Source: RHLJ01 sp965247355
GTDB lineage: Bacteria > Bacteroidota > Rhodothermia > Balneolales > Balneolaceae
Reading direction: 5' to 3'
Assembly (NCBI GenBank): GCA_965247355.1
Contig: OZ252011.1
Location: 2,232,001-2,296,000, forward strand
Length of the DNA: 64,000 nt
Part shown: positions 56,811-64,000 of the stretch, piece after piece
How the letters are laid out: each line of letters begins with the position of its first letter
How positions within the stretch are numbered: the stretch's first letter is position 1
The notes under the pieces: generated by a model
Databases searched by the model: none
The model's input: only the letters and a program-made list of their open reading frames with translations
What the model was told of the DNA's origin: nothing
Position numbers and translations under genes: made by a program

Positions 56811-56842
56811 ACTATTGTTGCAAATGGCAGGATTAATGTTGT
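56811..56842. promoter_or_regulatory. Direct-repeat element upstream of serine hydrolase/esterase operon
   Basis: ACTATTGTTGC (56811-56821) and ATTAATGTTGT (56832-56842), again 21 bp apart, 63-94 bases upstream of the start at 56748. Matches the element at 53684-53715 without gaps, and both are followed on the minus strand by an AAG-purine stretch and TATA(G)AGCTG. Confidence 0.55.
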
Positions 56843-56906
56843 AAGTCGTATTTTTTTGGGTGTGAATTCACCCCTTCTGGTTCCGTTATTGGGGAATGAT
56901 ATATTT

Positions 56907-58328
56907 CTAAAAAAAATAATCCTGAAAGAAATAGCTGTAAATAGTGATGATAAGAATGCAGGTTATATTTAGAATAATCCCTACTCGCGCCATCTGATTC
57001 ATATTAATGTATCCGCTTGAAAAAACGATGGCGTTAGGCGGTGTAGAAATTGGAAACATAAATGCACAGCTGGCCCCTATAGTAAGTGGGATCGCCAATT
57101 GAAGTTCGCTAAACCCAAAGTTTTGGGCGATTACAAAAGAGACCGGAATAAATACAGCTACCAGTGCTACGTTACTCATTACTTCGGTGAGGAAAACAGC
57201 AAACGCGCAGACTACTAAAATTACAAGAAATGGATTGGGGGCTACTGAACTACTTATCCAATCGCCAAGTATTCCTACTACATTGGTGATTTCAAGTCCT
57301 TTTGCTAATGAAATTCCTCCTCCAAAAAGAAGCAAAATATCCCATGGGAGCTTCTTCGTATCTGCCCATTCCAGAATAGGTTTATTTCTTTTTCCAGATG
57401 GCCAAATAAATAGCATTACGGAAGCAAAGATGGCAATAATCGTATCGTTTAATCCCCCCAACCAGACTATTTTAGTTAGCTGAGCCCGGAAAATCCACAG
57501 CATAGCAGTGACAATCAGAATCATCAATACATTACGCTCTGCTTTACCCATAGCACCTAATTCTTTAAGCTCCCCGGAAATGAGTCCTTTTATTCCCTCC
57601 AGCTTTTTAATGCGAACCGGAAATACCAACTTTGTATTAATGAAGTAAACGGTGGTGAATAGAATGATTACCAATGGAAGTGCAAAAAATAACCACTCAG
57701 AAAACCCAAGTGGTTCCAGTCCGCTTTCATCCACAATACTGGCTAAAACAAGGTTTGGTGGTGTTCCAATAAGAGTAGTTATTCCCCCAATATTTGCTGC
57801 GTAGGCAATTCCCAACATCAAAGTTAGAGCGAAGTTTTTGGCTCCGGCTCCGTTATCCATTTTATCTTTTAGAAGTGCTACTACCGACATACCTATGGGC
57901 AACATCATTACCGTAGTTGCTGTATTACTAATCCACATAGAAAGAAGCGATGTAGCCAGCATGCATCCCAGAATTACACGCGACGGTTTTTCACCTGCAA
58001 GATTCATGATGTTAAGAGCGATGCGTTTATGAAGCCCCCACTTTTCTATGGCCAGGCCCAGTACAAATCCGCCAAAGAATAAATAGATAACCGGGTTCGC
58101 GTAATTAATGGTAGTATCGCGAAGCTCCATAATCCCAAGTAAAGGAAATAATATCATCGGGAGAAGCGCTGTAACGGCAATTGGTACTACTTCAGTGATC
58201 CACCAACTTAGCATCCACAGTACAATACCAACCATAAGTGCCTGATCATTATCAAAACCACCAATAGCAGCGCTTGCAAATAAAAGCGCCGGACCAAGCA
58301 ATAGTTTTAAAAGACGTGCTGTATCCAT
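56907..58328 (-). CDS. SLC13/DASS family anion:Na+ symporter
   Basis: 473 residues, about 11-12 membrane helices. Family motifs: ITEVVPIAVTALLPMILFPL, the first SNT substrate/Na+ loop in MWISNTATTVMMLPIGMS, GGITTLIGTPPNLVLASI and the C-terminal SNVALVAVFIPVSF with FPISTPPNAIVFSSGYI. DASS proteins import dicarboxylates, citrate or sulfate with Na+; the SNT-TP pairs here favour a dicarboxylate-type member. Gene lies beside a GAF histidine kinase and, further on, aconitase, which fits use of TCA-cycle acids, but the link is positional only. Confidence 0.92.
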   Translation of the reverse strand: MDTARLLKLLLGPALLFASAAIGGFDNDQALMVGIVLWMLSWWITEVVPIAVTALLPMILFPLLGIMELRDTTINYANPVIYLFFGGFVLGLAIEKWGLHKRIALNIMNLAGEKPSRVILGCMLATSLLSMWISNTATTVMMLPIGMSVVALLKDKMDNGAGAKNFALTLMLGIAYAANIGGITTLIGTPPNLVLASIVDESGLEPLGFSEWLFFALPLVIILFTTVYFINTKLVFPVRIKKLEGIKGLISGELKELGAMGKAERNVLMILIVTAMLWIFRAQLTKIVWLGGLNDTIIAIFASVMLFIWPSGKRNKPILEWADTKKLPWDILLLFGGGISLAKGLEITNVVGILGDWISSSVAPNPFLVILVVCAFAVFLTEVMSNVALVAVFIPVSFVIAQNFGFSELQLAIPLTIGASCAFMFPISTPPNAIVFSSGYINMNQMARVGIILNITCILIITIYSYFFQDYFF

Positions 58329-58374
58329 CCCGAAGAAAGTAGGGAATTCAAACTAAAAGTCAGGAAGAATTTGT

Positions 58375-59508
58375 TCAGATATAGAACAGTATAGAAAATG
58401 TAGTGCCCCCGACTTCATTTTCACGCTGAGTAAGAGTTGCATCCAGTTTACTGGCAAGGGTTTTAATAATTACTGAACCAAGTGAATCTTCTTCACTTCC
58501 ATCAAGATTAGATTTAAGACCACTCCCATCGTCCGAAATGCTAATAACTACACAGTTTTGCTCATCCTTTTTTACGGCCAATGAAATTTTACCATAAGAC
58601 TCGATTACGAACGCGTCTTTATACATATTCACAAGTACTTCATTCACTATAAGACCTACAGTAAGCGCAACACTTGCCTTAAGTGCAATCTTATCCATAT
58701 CTATCAAGTAGCTGATTTCTTTCCCTTCCTGTTCAAAGATTTCAGAAACAATAGACGTTAAACGGCCCAGATAAAGTCCCAGATCCAAATACTCAAATTC
58801 ATCCTGATTATAGAGTATATGATGTGCATTGGATATCGCCTCAATTCTTGAACCAGTGGCTTTTAGAACAAACTGAGCTAATTCATCTTCAATAGTTGGC
58901 ACTTCCAATTGAATAAGTGCATTAATTGCGGCAAGATTACTTTTAAGTCCCTGATGAACTTCTTTTAACTTCGACTCCTTATCCTTGATCTGTTTTTTGA
59001 GATCATCAACTTCCTTTACCTTTTCGATAGAAAGTGCAACGTGGCCAGCCAGTGTTTCAAATACCGGGATTTCTTCTTTTCTGAATCCCTTCCCGTTCAT
59101 CTTATTAAGCACCTGAAGTACTCCAATGGCTTCTTTTTTAGAATTGAGAAGGGGTACACACATGATACTTTGAGTATTAAACTCCGAGCTGAGCTCTCCC
59201 CAAAAAATATCCGACTCCTCAAGCTTATTCGTAAAATAGGGTTCTTTTGATTTGAGCACCCATCCTGCCACCCCTTTATCACGGGGTATACTCATCCCTT
59301 TTATTTTATCTTTGATGGGGCCGGTTGGCACACTAACATGAAGCTCTCCCGTAACTTCATCGATCAGCATAAGTGAACTGGCCTCAGCTTCCATTACCTG
59401 ACAAGCAGAATTCATACACTTTAACAACAGAGACTTAAGCTCCATAGTACGATTGATTCCTTCAATCGCATGAAGCAACAACTGCATATGTTTAAAATTT
59501 TCGGCCAT
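58375..59508 (-). CDS. GAF-domain sensor histidine kinase (HisKA_2/HWE-like)
   Basis: 377 residues, soluble. A GAF domain covers about residues 20-160 (ASSLMLIDEVTGELHVSVPTG, RDKGVAGWVLKSKEPYF, MCVPLLNSKKEAIGVLQVLNKM). A coiled coil leads to a HisKA_2-type box EVHQGLKSNLAAINALIQLE with phospho-acceptor candidate His185, where the usual Arg is Gly. The HATPase part has NEVLVNMYKDAF as N-box and SDDGSGL. No membrane segment and no adjacent response regulator, so its partner is elsewhere. Lies 46 bases upstream of the transporter and may be co-transcribed with it. Confidence 0.9.
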   Translation of the reverse strand: MAENFKHMQLLLHAIEGINRTMELKSLLLKCMNSACQVMEAEASSLMLIDEVTGELHVSVPTGPIKDKIKGMSIPRDKGVAGWVLKSKEPYFTNKLEESDIFWGELSSEFNTQSIMCVPLLNSKKEAIGVLQVLNKMNGKGFRKEEIPVFETLAGHVALSIEKVKEVDDLKKQIKDKESKLKEVHQGLKSNLAAINALIQLEVPTIEDELAQFVLKATGSRIEAISNAHHILYNQDEFEYLDLGLYLGRLTSIVSEIFEQEGKEISYLIDMDKIALKASVALTVGLIVNEVLVNMYKDAFVIESYGKISLAVKKDEQNCVVISISDDGSGLKSNLDGSEEDSLGSVIIKTLASKLDATLTQRENEVGGTTFSILFYI

Positions 59509-59568
59509 TCACAATTATAGATTTTGGAAAAATGAGCCCTGAAGATGGCGTTTACACTTCAAAAAAAC

Positions 59569-59602
59569 AAAAATCCCCGACCAAAACTGACCGGGGATTT
59601 TT
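59569..59602 (-). terminator. Intrinsic terminator after acnA
   Basis: Perfect 11-bp arms AAAAATCCCCG (59569-59579) and CGGGGATTTTT (59592-59602), 11 bases after the aconitase stop, ending in a T run on either strand. Confidence 0.88.
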
Positions 59603-59613
59603 GAATGAAAACC

Positions 59614-62316
59614 TTACGATTTACTCTTTTTAAGATAATCGAGTAAAACAGTGTGAAGGATACCACCGTTTCGATAGTAATCAACCTCTACCGGAGTATC
59701 GATTCTACTATTGGTTGTGAAATTAATTTCTTCACCACCTTCTTTTACAGCAGTTACTTTTACTTCTCCACGCGCTTTGATGTCATCGCTTAAATGGATA
59801 GTGAAAGTTTCTGTTCCATCAAGTCCCAGACTTTCCGGAGTATCTCCCTCTTTAAATTGAAGCGGAAGTACTCCCATCTGAACCAGATTAGATCGGTGAA
59901 TACGCTCATAAGATTCAGCAATAACTGCTTTCACACCAAGTAAGTTGGTTCCTTTAGCAGCCCAGTCACGTGAAGATCCTGTACCATACTGATTACCAGC
60001 AATGGCAATAAGCGGAGTATCGTTTTCTTTGTACTTTAATGAAGCATCATAAATAGTTGTCACTTCTCCTGTTGGGTGATACTTGGTGAATCCACCTTCA
60101 GTACCCGGAGCCAGTTGATTCTTAAATCGGACATTAGCAAAAGTACCTCTGGTCATAACGCGGTCGTTTCCACGACGAGATCCATAAGAATTGAAGTCTT
60201 TCTTTTCTACTCCATGCTCTTTAAGATAGACTCCTGCAGGAGCGTCCTCTTTAATATTACCAGCTGGTGAGATGTGATCAGTAGTAATAGAGTCTCCTAC
60301 TTTAACAAGAACACGAGCTCCTTCAATGGATTTGATAGGCTCTGGTTCTTCACTCATATTCATAAAAAATGGTGGCTCCTGAATATAGGTGGACTCATCT
60401 TTCCAATTGAATAAGTCTCCACCTGAAACCGGAATCTCTTCCCAGGCTGGAGATTCAAAAATATCAGAATACATCTTTTCAAAAAGATCGGGGCGAATTG
60501 CATTGTCTAAATGCTCAGCAATTTCTTCCGTAGTCGGCCAGATATCTTTCAGATATACATCATTACCGTCTTTGTCTTTACCAAGAGGATCATTATTTAA
60601 ATCAATATGAACGGTACCGGCAAGAGCGTAAGCAACAACTAATGGAGGAGAAGCCAGGAAATTCGCTTTTACCCATGGGTGAATACGTCCCTCAAAGTTT
60701 CTGTTTCCTGAAAGCACACCTGCAGCAATCAGATCACCTTCTTTAATGGCCGTTTCAACAGGCTCAGGAAGTGGACCTGAGTTTCCGATACAGGTAGTAC
60801 ATCCGTAACCAACAAGGTTAAATCCTAGCTGATCCATATACTCGGTTAAGCCGGCTTCATTTAGATATTCTGTTACTACACGAGATCCTGGTGCCAAAGA
60901 AGTTTTTACGTACGCAGGAACTTTCAATCCTTTTTCCACTGCTTTTTTAGCAACAATTCCTGCACCTAACATTACACTTGGATTAGAAGTGTTGGTACAG
61001 CTGGTGATGGCAGCGATTACTACATCACCGTGTTCCATCTCAATTTCCTGACCATTTTTATAAAGTCCTTTACTGGTAAGTCTTTCTTTTGCGAGATTAA
61101 AACCCATTGTTGGATTATCGCTAGTCAGTGAATTTTCAAACGCAGACTTCATATTACTTAAAGTGATGCGGTCATGAGGAAGTTTTGGTCCTGCAAGTGA
61201 AGTCTCAACTGTTCCTAAGTCAAGCTCAAGAGTAGATGTAAATTCAGGATCCTGAATATCATCTGTTCTGAAAAGCCCCTGCGCTTTAGTATAGTTTTCT
61301 ACCAGATTTACCAATTCTTCTGAACGACCGGTACGGCGCATATATCTTAAGGACTCATCATCAATCGGGAAGAAGCCCATAGTTGCTCCATACTCCGGAG
61401 CCATATTGGCGATAGTAGCACGATCAGGTAAACTCATATTGCTGATTCCATCACCGTAAAACTCAACAAACTTACCAACCACACCATGTTTTCTCAGCAT
61501 TTGAGTAACGGTAAGCGTTAAATCAGTCGCTGTTACTCCTTCACGAAGTTTTCCGGTCAGCTTCATTCCAACTACTTCCGGAACTAACATAGAAATAGGC
61601 TGTCCAAGCATTGCTGCTTCTGCTTCAATTCCACCAACACCCCAGCCTAGAATCCCAAGACCGTTGATCATTGTAGTATGAGAATCAGTTCCTACTAAGG
61701 TATCCGGATAAGCTGTTGTAGTTCCGTCCGCTTCTTTACGAGTGAAAACTCCACGTCCCAGATACTCAAGGTTTACCTGGTGAACAATTCCACGTCCGGG
61801 AGGCACAACACGGAAATTATCGAAGGCTTCCTTTCCCCATTTCAGAAACTCGTAGCGCTCATTATTTCGCTCCATTTCCTTTTCAACATTAAAAAAGAGC
61901 GCCGCATCCTGACCAAACATATCAACCTGAACAGAATGGTCAATGACCAAATCAACAGGAACCTGAGGATTAATATCGGTAGGACTACCACCCATTCTTT
62001 TCATAGCTGAGCGAAGTGCCGCTAAATCAACTACTGCAGGAACCCCGGTAAAATCCTGAAGAACTACACGGGATGGTTTGAAAGGAATCTCTCCTTCCGG
62101 TTTAGCTGCATTGTAAGTAGCAAGCGTTTCGATATCGGCATCGGTAATTGCATAGCTATCATTTTCCCTTAAAACTGCTTCCAGCAATATTTTAATAGAG
62201 AAAGGAAGTTTGTCAACTGAGTACCCTAAGTCTTTTAATTTTGGCAGGCTGTAAAAGGTAGCTTCACCACTACCGGTTTCAAATGTTTGCTTGGTGCTTT
62301 TAAATTTGTCGCTCAT
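59614..62316 (-). CDS. acnA: Aconitate hydratase
   Basis: 900 residues, AcnA/IRP type. TCA-cycle enzyme converting citrate to isocitrate via cis-aconitate with a [4Fe-4S] cluster. Cluster ligands are Cys440 (ITSCTNTSNPSVM), Cys506 and Cys509 (GCTTCIGNSGPL). DSHTTMINGLGILGWGVGG, a typical AcnA substrate/cluster region, and GDSITTDHISPAG and YGTGSSRDWAAKG in the swivel domain are all intact. Single gene, divergent from rplM, with a strong terminator behind it. The gene symbol follows the sub-type, not a direct comparison. Confidence 0.96.
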   Translation of the reverse strand: MSDKFKSTKQTFETGSGEATFYSLPKLKDLGYSVDKLPFSIKILLEAVLRENDSYAITDADIETLATYNAAKPEGEIPFKPSRVVLQDFTGVPAVVDLAALRSAMKRMGGSPTDINPQVPVDLVIDHSVQVDMFGQDAALFFNVEKEMERNNERYEFLKWGKEAFDNFRVVPPGRGIVHQVNLEYLGRGVFTRKEADGTTTAYPDTLVGTDSHTTMINGLGILGWGVGGIEAEAAMLGQPISMLVPEVVGMKLTGKLREGVTATDLTLTVTQMLRKHGVVGKFVEFYGDGISNMSLPDRATIANMAPEYGATMGFFPIDDESLRYMRRTGRSEELVNLVENYTKAQGLFRTDDIQDPEFTSTLELDLGTVETSLAGPKLPHDRITLSNMKSAFENSLTSDNPTMGFNLAKERLTSKGLYKNGQEIEMEHGDVVIAAITSCTNTSNPSVMLGAGIVAKKAVEKGLKVPAYVKTSLAPGSRVVTEYLNEAGLTEYMDQLGFNLVGYGCTTCIGNSGPLPEPVETAIKEGDLIAAGVLSGNRNFEGRIHPWVKANFLASPPLVVAYALAGTVHIDLNNDPLGKDKDGNDVYLKDIWPTTEEIAEHLDNAIRPDLFEKMYSDIFESPAWEEIPVSGGDLFNWKDESTYIQEPPFFMNMSEEPEPIKSIEGARVLVKVGDSITTDHISPAGNIKEDAPAGVYLKEHGVEKKDFNSYGSRRGNDRVMTRGTFANVRFKNQLAPGTEGGFTKYHPTGEVTTIYDASLKYKENDTPLIAIAGNQYGTGSSRDWAAKGTNLLGVKAVIAESYERIHRSNLVQMGVLPLQFKEGDTPESLGLDGTETFTIHLSDDIKARGEVKVTAVKEGGEEINFTTNSRIDTPVEVDYYRNGGILHTVLLDYLKKSKS

Positions 62317-62475
62317 TTCAACTGTCTTTTTAAAATTCGAATAGATTTATAAGATACAAATCTTTTAGTGTATTGTCTTTCAGGTATTAACCTTTTCATT
62401 CACTCTTCCATTTCAACTTAATAAATAAGAGACTTTAGCCTGTTAAATTTTCGACAACAAAAGTACAAATAGTTG

Positions 62476-62507
62476 TTGATATGGAAATATTTTTGCCGTA
62501 TTTTTTG
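62476..62507 (+). promoter_or_regulatory. Candidate rplM-rpsI promoter
   Basis: TATTTTTG at 62488-62495 fits the TAnnTTTG box exactly but has no TTG at the right distance; TTG at 62476-62478 followed after 20 bases by TATTTTTTG (62499-62507) has better spacing but one extra T. Either would give a short leader before the GTG at 62541. Confidence 0.45.
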
Positions 62508-62540
62508 TGTCTTTCCAAAAAAGCAAATAAACGAGTTATC

Positions 62541-62984
62541 GTGAATACTTTAAGTTTTAAAACATACTCAGCAAAGCCCAGCGACATCGAAAAGAAATGG
62601 GTATTAGTTGACGCAGAAGATGTACCCTTGGGTAGATTGAGTACTGTTGTAGCATCTATATTGAGAGGCAAGACAAAGCCCACATTTACTCCACACATGG
62701 ATACTGGTGATAATGTAATTGTTATCAATGCAGAAAAAGTGAAGTTGACCGGAAATAAAATGACTGACAAAATGTATTTCCGTCACACTTTCTACCCTGG
62801 TGGTGAGCGCTTTACAAGTGCAGAAGATATGTTGGCAAAAGATCCAACCTCATTAGTTATGAAAGCTGTAAAGGGAATGCTTCCGAAGAATAAAATTGGT
62901 CGTAAAATTTTGACCAACCTTCGAGTGTATGCAGGTCCTGTACATGATCAAACAGCTCAGAACCCTGAAACCATCGAGATTTAA
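62541..62984 (+). CDS. rplM: 50S ribosomal protein L13
   Basis: 147 residues from GTG 62541, which gives the usual start (MNTLSFKTYSAKPSDIEKKW). An ATG at 62481 would add 20 residues that overlap the candidate promoter, so it was not chosen. Landmarks: WVLVDAEDVPLGRLSTVVAS, HMDTGDNVIVINAEKVKLTG, YPGGERFTSAEDML and VKGMLPKNKIGRKIL. L13 is an early assembly protein of the large subunit. Paired with rpsI, as in nearly all bacteria. Confidence 0.97.
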   Translation: MNTLSFKTYSAKPSDIEKKWVLVDAEDVPLGRLSTVVASILRGKTKPTFTPHMDTGDNVIVINAEKVKLTGNKMTDKMYFRHTFYPGGERFTSAEDMLAKDPTSLVMKAVKGMLPKNKIGRKILTNLRVYAGPVHDQTAQNPETIEI

Positions 62985-62996
62985 TCGATTTTTATA

Positions 62997-63383
62997 ATGG
63001 CACAAGCTAATTACATCGGACGACGAAAAACCTCTACTGCCCGCTTATATATTAAGCCAGGTAAAGGCGAGTTCCTCGTTAACAAAACTCCTATTGAAGA
63101 ATATCTTCCTGTTAAGTCTATCCGCAATATCGCACTACTTCCAATGCATGTTACTGAAATGGAAGGAAAGTACGACATCAAAGTTACTGTACGTGGTGGC
63201 GGAAAAGCTGGCCAGGCTGGTGCAATATCGCACGCTTTGGCTCGTGGACTAGACGGAGAAAACGAAGATGTTCATTCAATTTTGAAAGAACATGGCTTAC
63301 TTACTCGTGATGACAGAATGGTAGAACGTAAAAAACCAGGTCAGCCGAAAGCACGTAAGAAATTCCAGTTCTCTAAGCGTTAA
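62997..63383 (+). CDS. rpsI: 30S ribosomal protein S9
   Basis: 128 residues. YIGRRKTSTARLYIKPGKG at the start, GGGKAGQAGAISHALARGL in the middle, and the Lys/Arg-rich C-terminal tail KARKKFQFSKR that reaches the P-site tRNA. Twelve bases after rplM. Confidence 0.97.
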   Translation: MAQANYIGRRKTSTARLYIKPGKGEFLVNKTPIEEYLPVKSIRNIALLPMHVTEMEGKYDIKVTVRGGGKAGQAGAISHALARGLDGENEDVHSILKEHGLLTRDDRMVERKKPGQPKARKKFQFSKR

Positions 63384-63407
63384 TATTTACGCACACAATT
63401 TTTAAAT

Positions 63408-63419
63408 CACACATGTGTG
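63408..63419. repeat. 12-bp perfect palindrome in rpsI-rpsB gap
   Basis: CACACATGTGTG, 24 bases after the rpsI stop. May be part of a leader structure for rpsB or a chance palindrome. Confidence 0.3.
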
Positions 63420-63437
63420 GTGACTCAAAGCCTGGTG

Positions 63438-63466
63438 TCCCGATAATTTAATCGGGATTGGTTTTT
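63438..63466 (+). terminator. Hairpin with T run between rpsI and rpsB
   Basis: TCCCGAT (63438-63444) pairs with ATCGGGA (63451-63457), followed by TTGGTTTTTT. It looks like an intrinsic terminator after rpsI, or an attenuator in the rpsB leader. Confidence 0.6.
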
Positions 63467-63514
63467 TGGGGTTGACCCACACAGCGGATAAACCTAAACA
63501 TACATACTAATAAA

Positions 63515-64000
63515 ATGCCTAAAGCAGCATCTATTGAAAACCTGTTAAAATCAGGTGCACATTTCGGTCACTTAACCCGACGTTGGAATCCAAAAATGAA
63601 GGATTTCATCTTTATGCAACGTAATGGGATTCACATCATTGACCTTAAAAAGACTCAAAATTACCTACAGGAAGCACTTGACGAAGTTCAAAAACTTTCG
63701 CGTGCAGGAAAAACTATTCTGTTTGTAGGAACTAAAAAGCAGTCTACTGAAATTATCAAAACAGAAGCAATCCGTGCAGGAATGCCTTATGTGACTCACC
63801 GATGGTTAGGTGGAATGCTGACTAACTTCTCTACCGTTCGCAAAAGTATCTCTCGGATGGAAGAGATTGAGCGTATGAAAACTGACGGTACTTTCGCCGA
63901 GCTAACCAAGAAAGAAGGTTTGATGCTTACACGTGAGCAAGGCAAACTGGAAGATACTCTTGGTGGTATTGCAAACATGAGCCGACTTCCTGGTGCTATC
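63515..64000 (+). CDS. rpsB: 30S ribosomal protein S2 (partial, runs off the window)
   Basis: First 162 residues. MPKAASIENLLKSGAHFGHL, with RRWNPKMKDFIFMQRNGIHIID and HRWLGGMLTNFSTVRKSI, is unmistakable S2. The gene continues past 64000; tsf would be expected next. The 131-bp gap from rpsI contains a terminator-like hairpin, so rpsB probably has its own promoter or leader control. Confidence 0.96.
   Translation, partial: MPKAASIENLLKSGAHFGHLTRRWNPKMKDFIFMQRNGIHIIDLKKTQNYLQEALDEVQKLSRAGKTILFVGTKKQSTEIIKTEAIRAGMPYVTHRWLGGMLTNFSTVRKSISRMEEIERMKTDGTFAELTKKEGLMLTREQGKLEDTLGGIANMSRLPGAI

Noticed and set aside
56858..56874. Imperfect palindrome around TGAATTCA with flanking GG and CC, upstream of the serine hydrolase/esterase operon
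   Set aside because: One internal mismatch and a T run on the wrong side for a terminator of the transporter gene; too weak to call an operator.
62481..62540. Longer rplM start at ATG 62481
   Set aside because: The added 20 residues overlap the promoter-like boxes and do not resemble L13; GTG 62541 gives the standard N-terminus.

Overview
The window looks like a chromosomal segment of a marine or halophilic member of the Balneolota (Balneola, Gracilimonas or Rhodohalobacter type), a relative of the Bacteroidota. The evidence is: several secreted proteins ending in the type IX secretion (T9SS) sorting tail with a QNYPNPFNPTTNISF-like motif; a PorV-type outer-membrane protein next to a TonB-dependent receptor; a Bacteroidota-type promoter (TTG, then TAnnTTTG) ahead of the tRNA cluster; and low GC. 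Species assignment is inference. No prophage, insertion sequence, CRISPR array, rRNA gene or replication origin was seen.

Layout. (1) 0.2-7.8 kb: a lipoprotein RND adaptor and two tandem RND transporters, with no outer-membrane factor in view, then a small YtxH-like protein. (2) 8.2-21.1 kb: a nutrient-uptake-like locus. On the minus strand it encodes a T9SS-tailed carbohydrate-binding protein, a TonB-dependent receptor, a very large secreted EF-hand/FN3 protein, a PorV-like barrel and a parvulin-type lipoprotein. A LacI-family regulator is divergent, and the 322-bp control region holds two AGCGCT operator-like sites and a perfect 29-bp palindrome. (3) 21.2-36.1 kb: an SGNH hydrolase, then the classical information-processing block, minus strand: tRNA-Thr, Tyr, Gly, Thr, tuf, tRNA-Trp, secE, nusG, rplKAJL, rpoB, rpoC. 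(4) 36.1-39.0 kb: tightly packed queA-ispD-ispF-dedA. (5) 39.2-47.3 kb: two related small secreted proteins, a LytR_C protein, rsfS, a 2-hydroxyacid dehydrogenase, a giant orphan histidine kinase and a MATE transporter. (6) 47.4-51.0 kb: a type III polyketide synthase, methyltransferase, FAD monooxygenase and ferredoxin/CDGSH protein, resembling the srsABC phenolic-lipid operon of Streptomyces in gene content. (7) 51.1-56.7 kb: three T9SS-tailed secreted hydrolases; the two serine-hydrolase paralogues share an upstream direct-repeat element. (8) 56.9-64 kb: an SLC13-type transporter, GAF histidine kinase, aconitase, and the rplM-rpsI-rpsB ribosomal cluster running off the end.

The parts most worth attention are the LacI/TonB receptor/EF-hand giant/PorV locus, which may be a SusD-less uptake and secretion unit; the type III PKS operon; and the secreted hydrolase cluster with its paired promoter repeats. 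All functions come from reading motifs; no database search was run.
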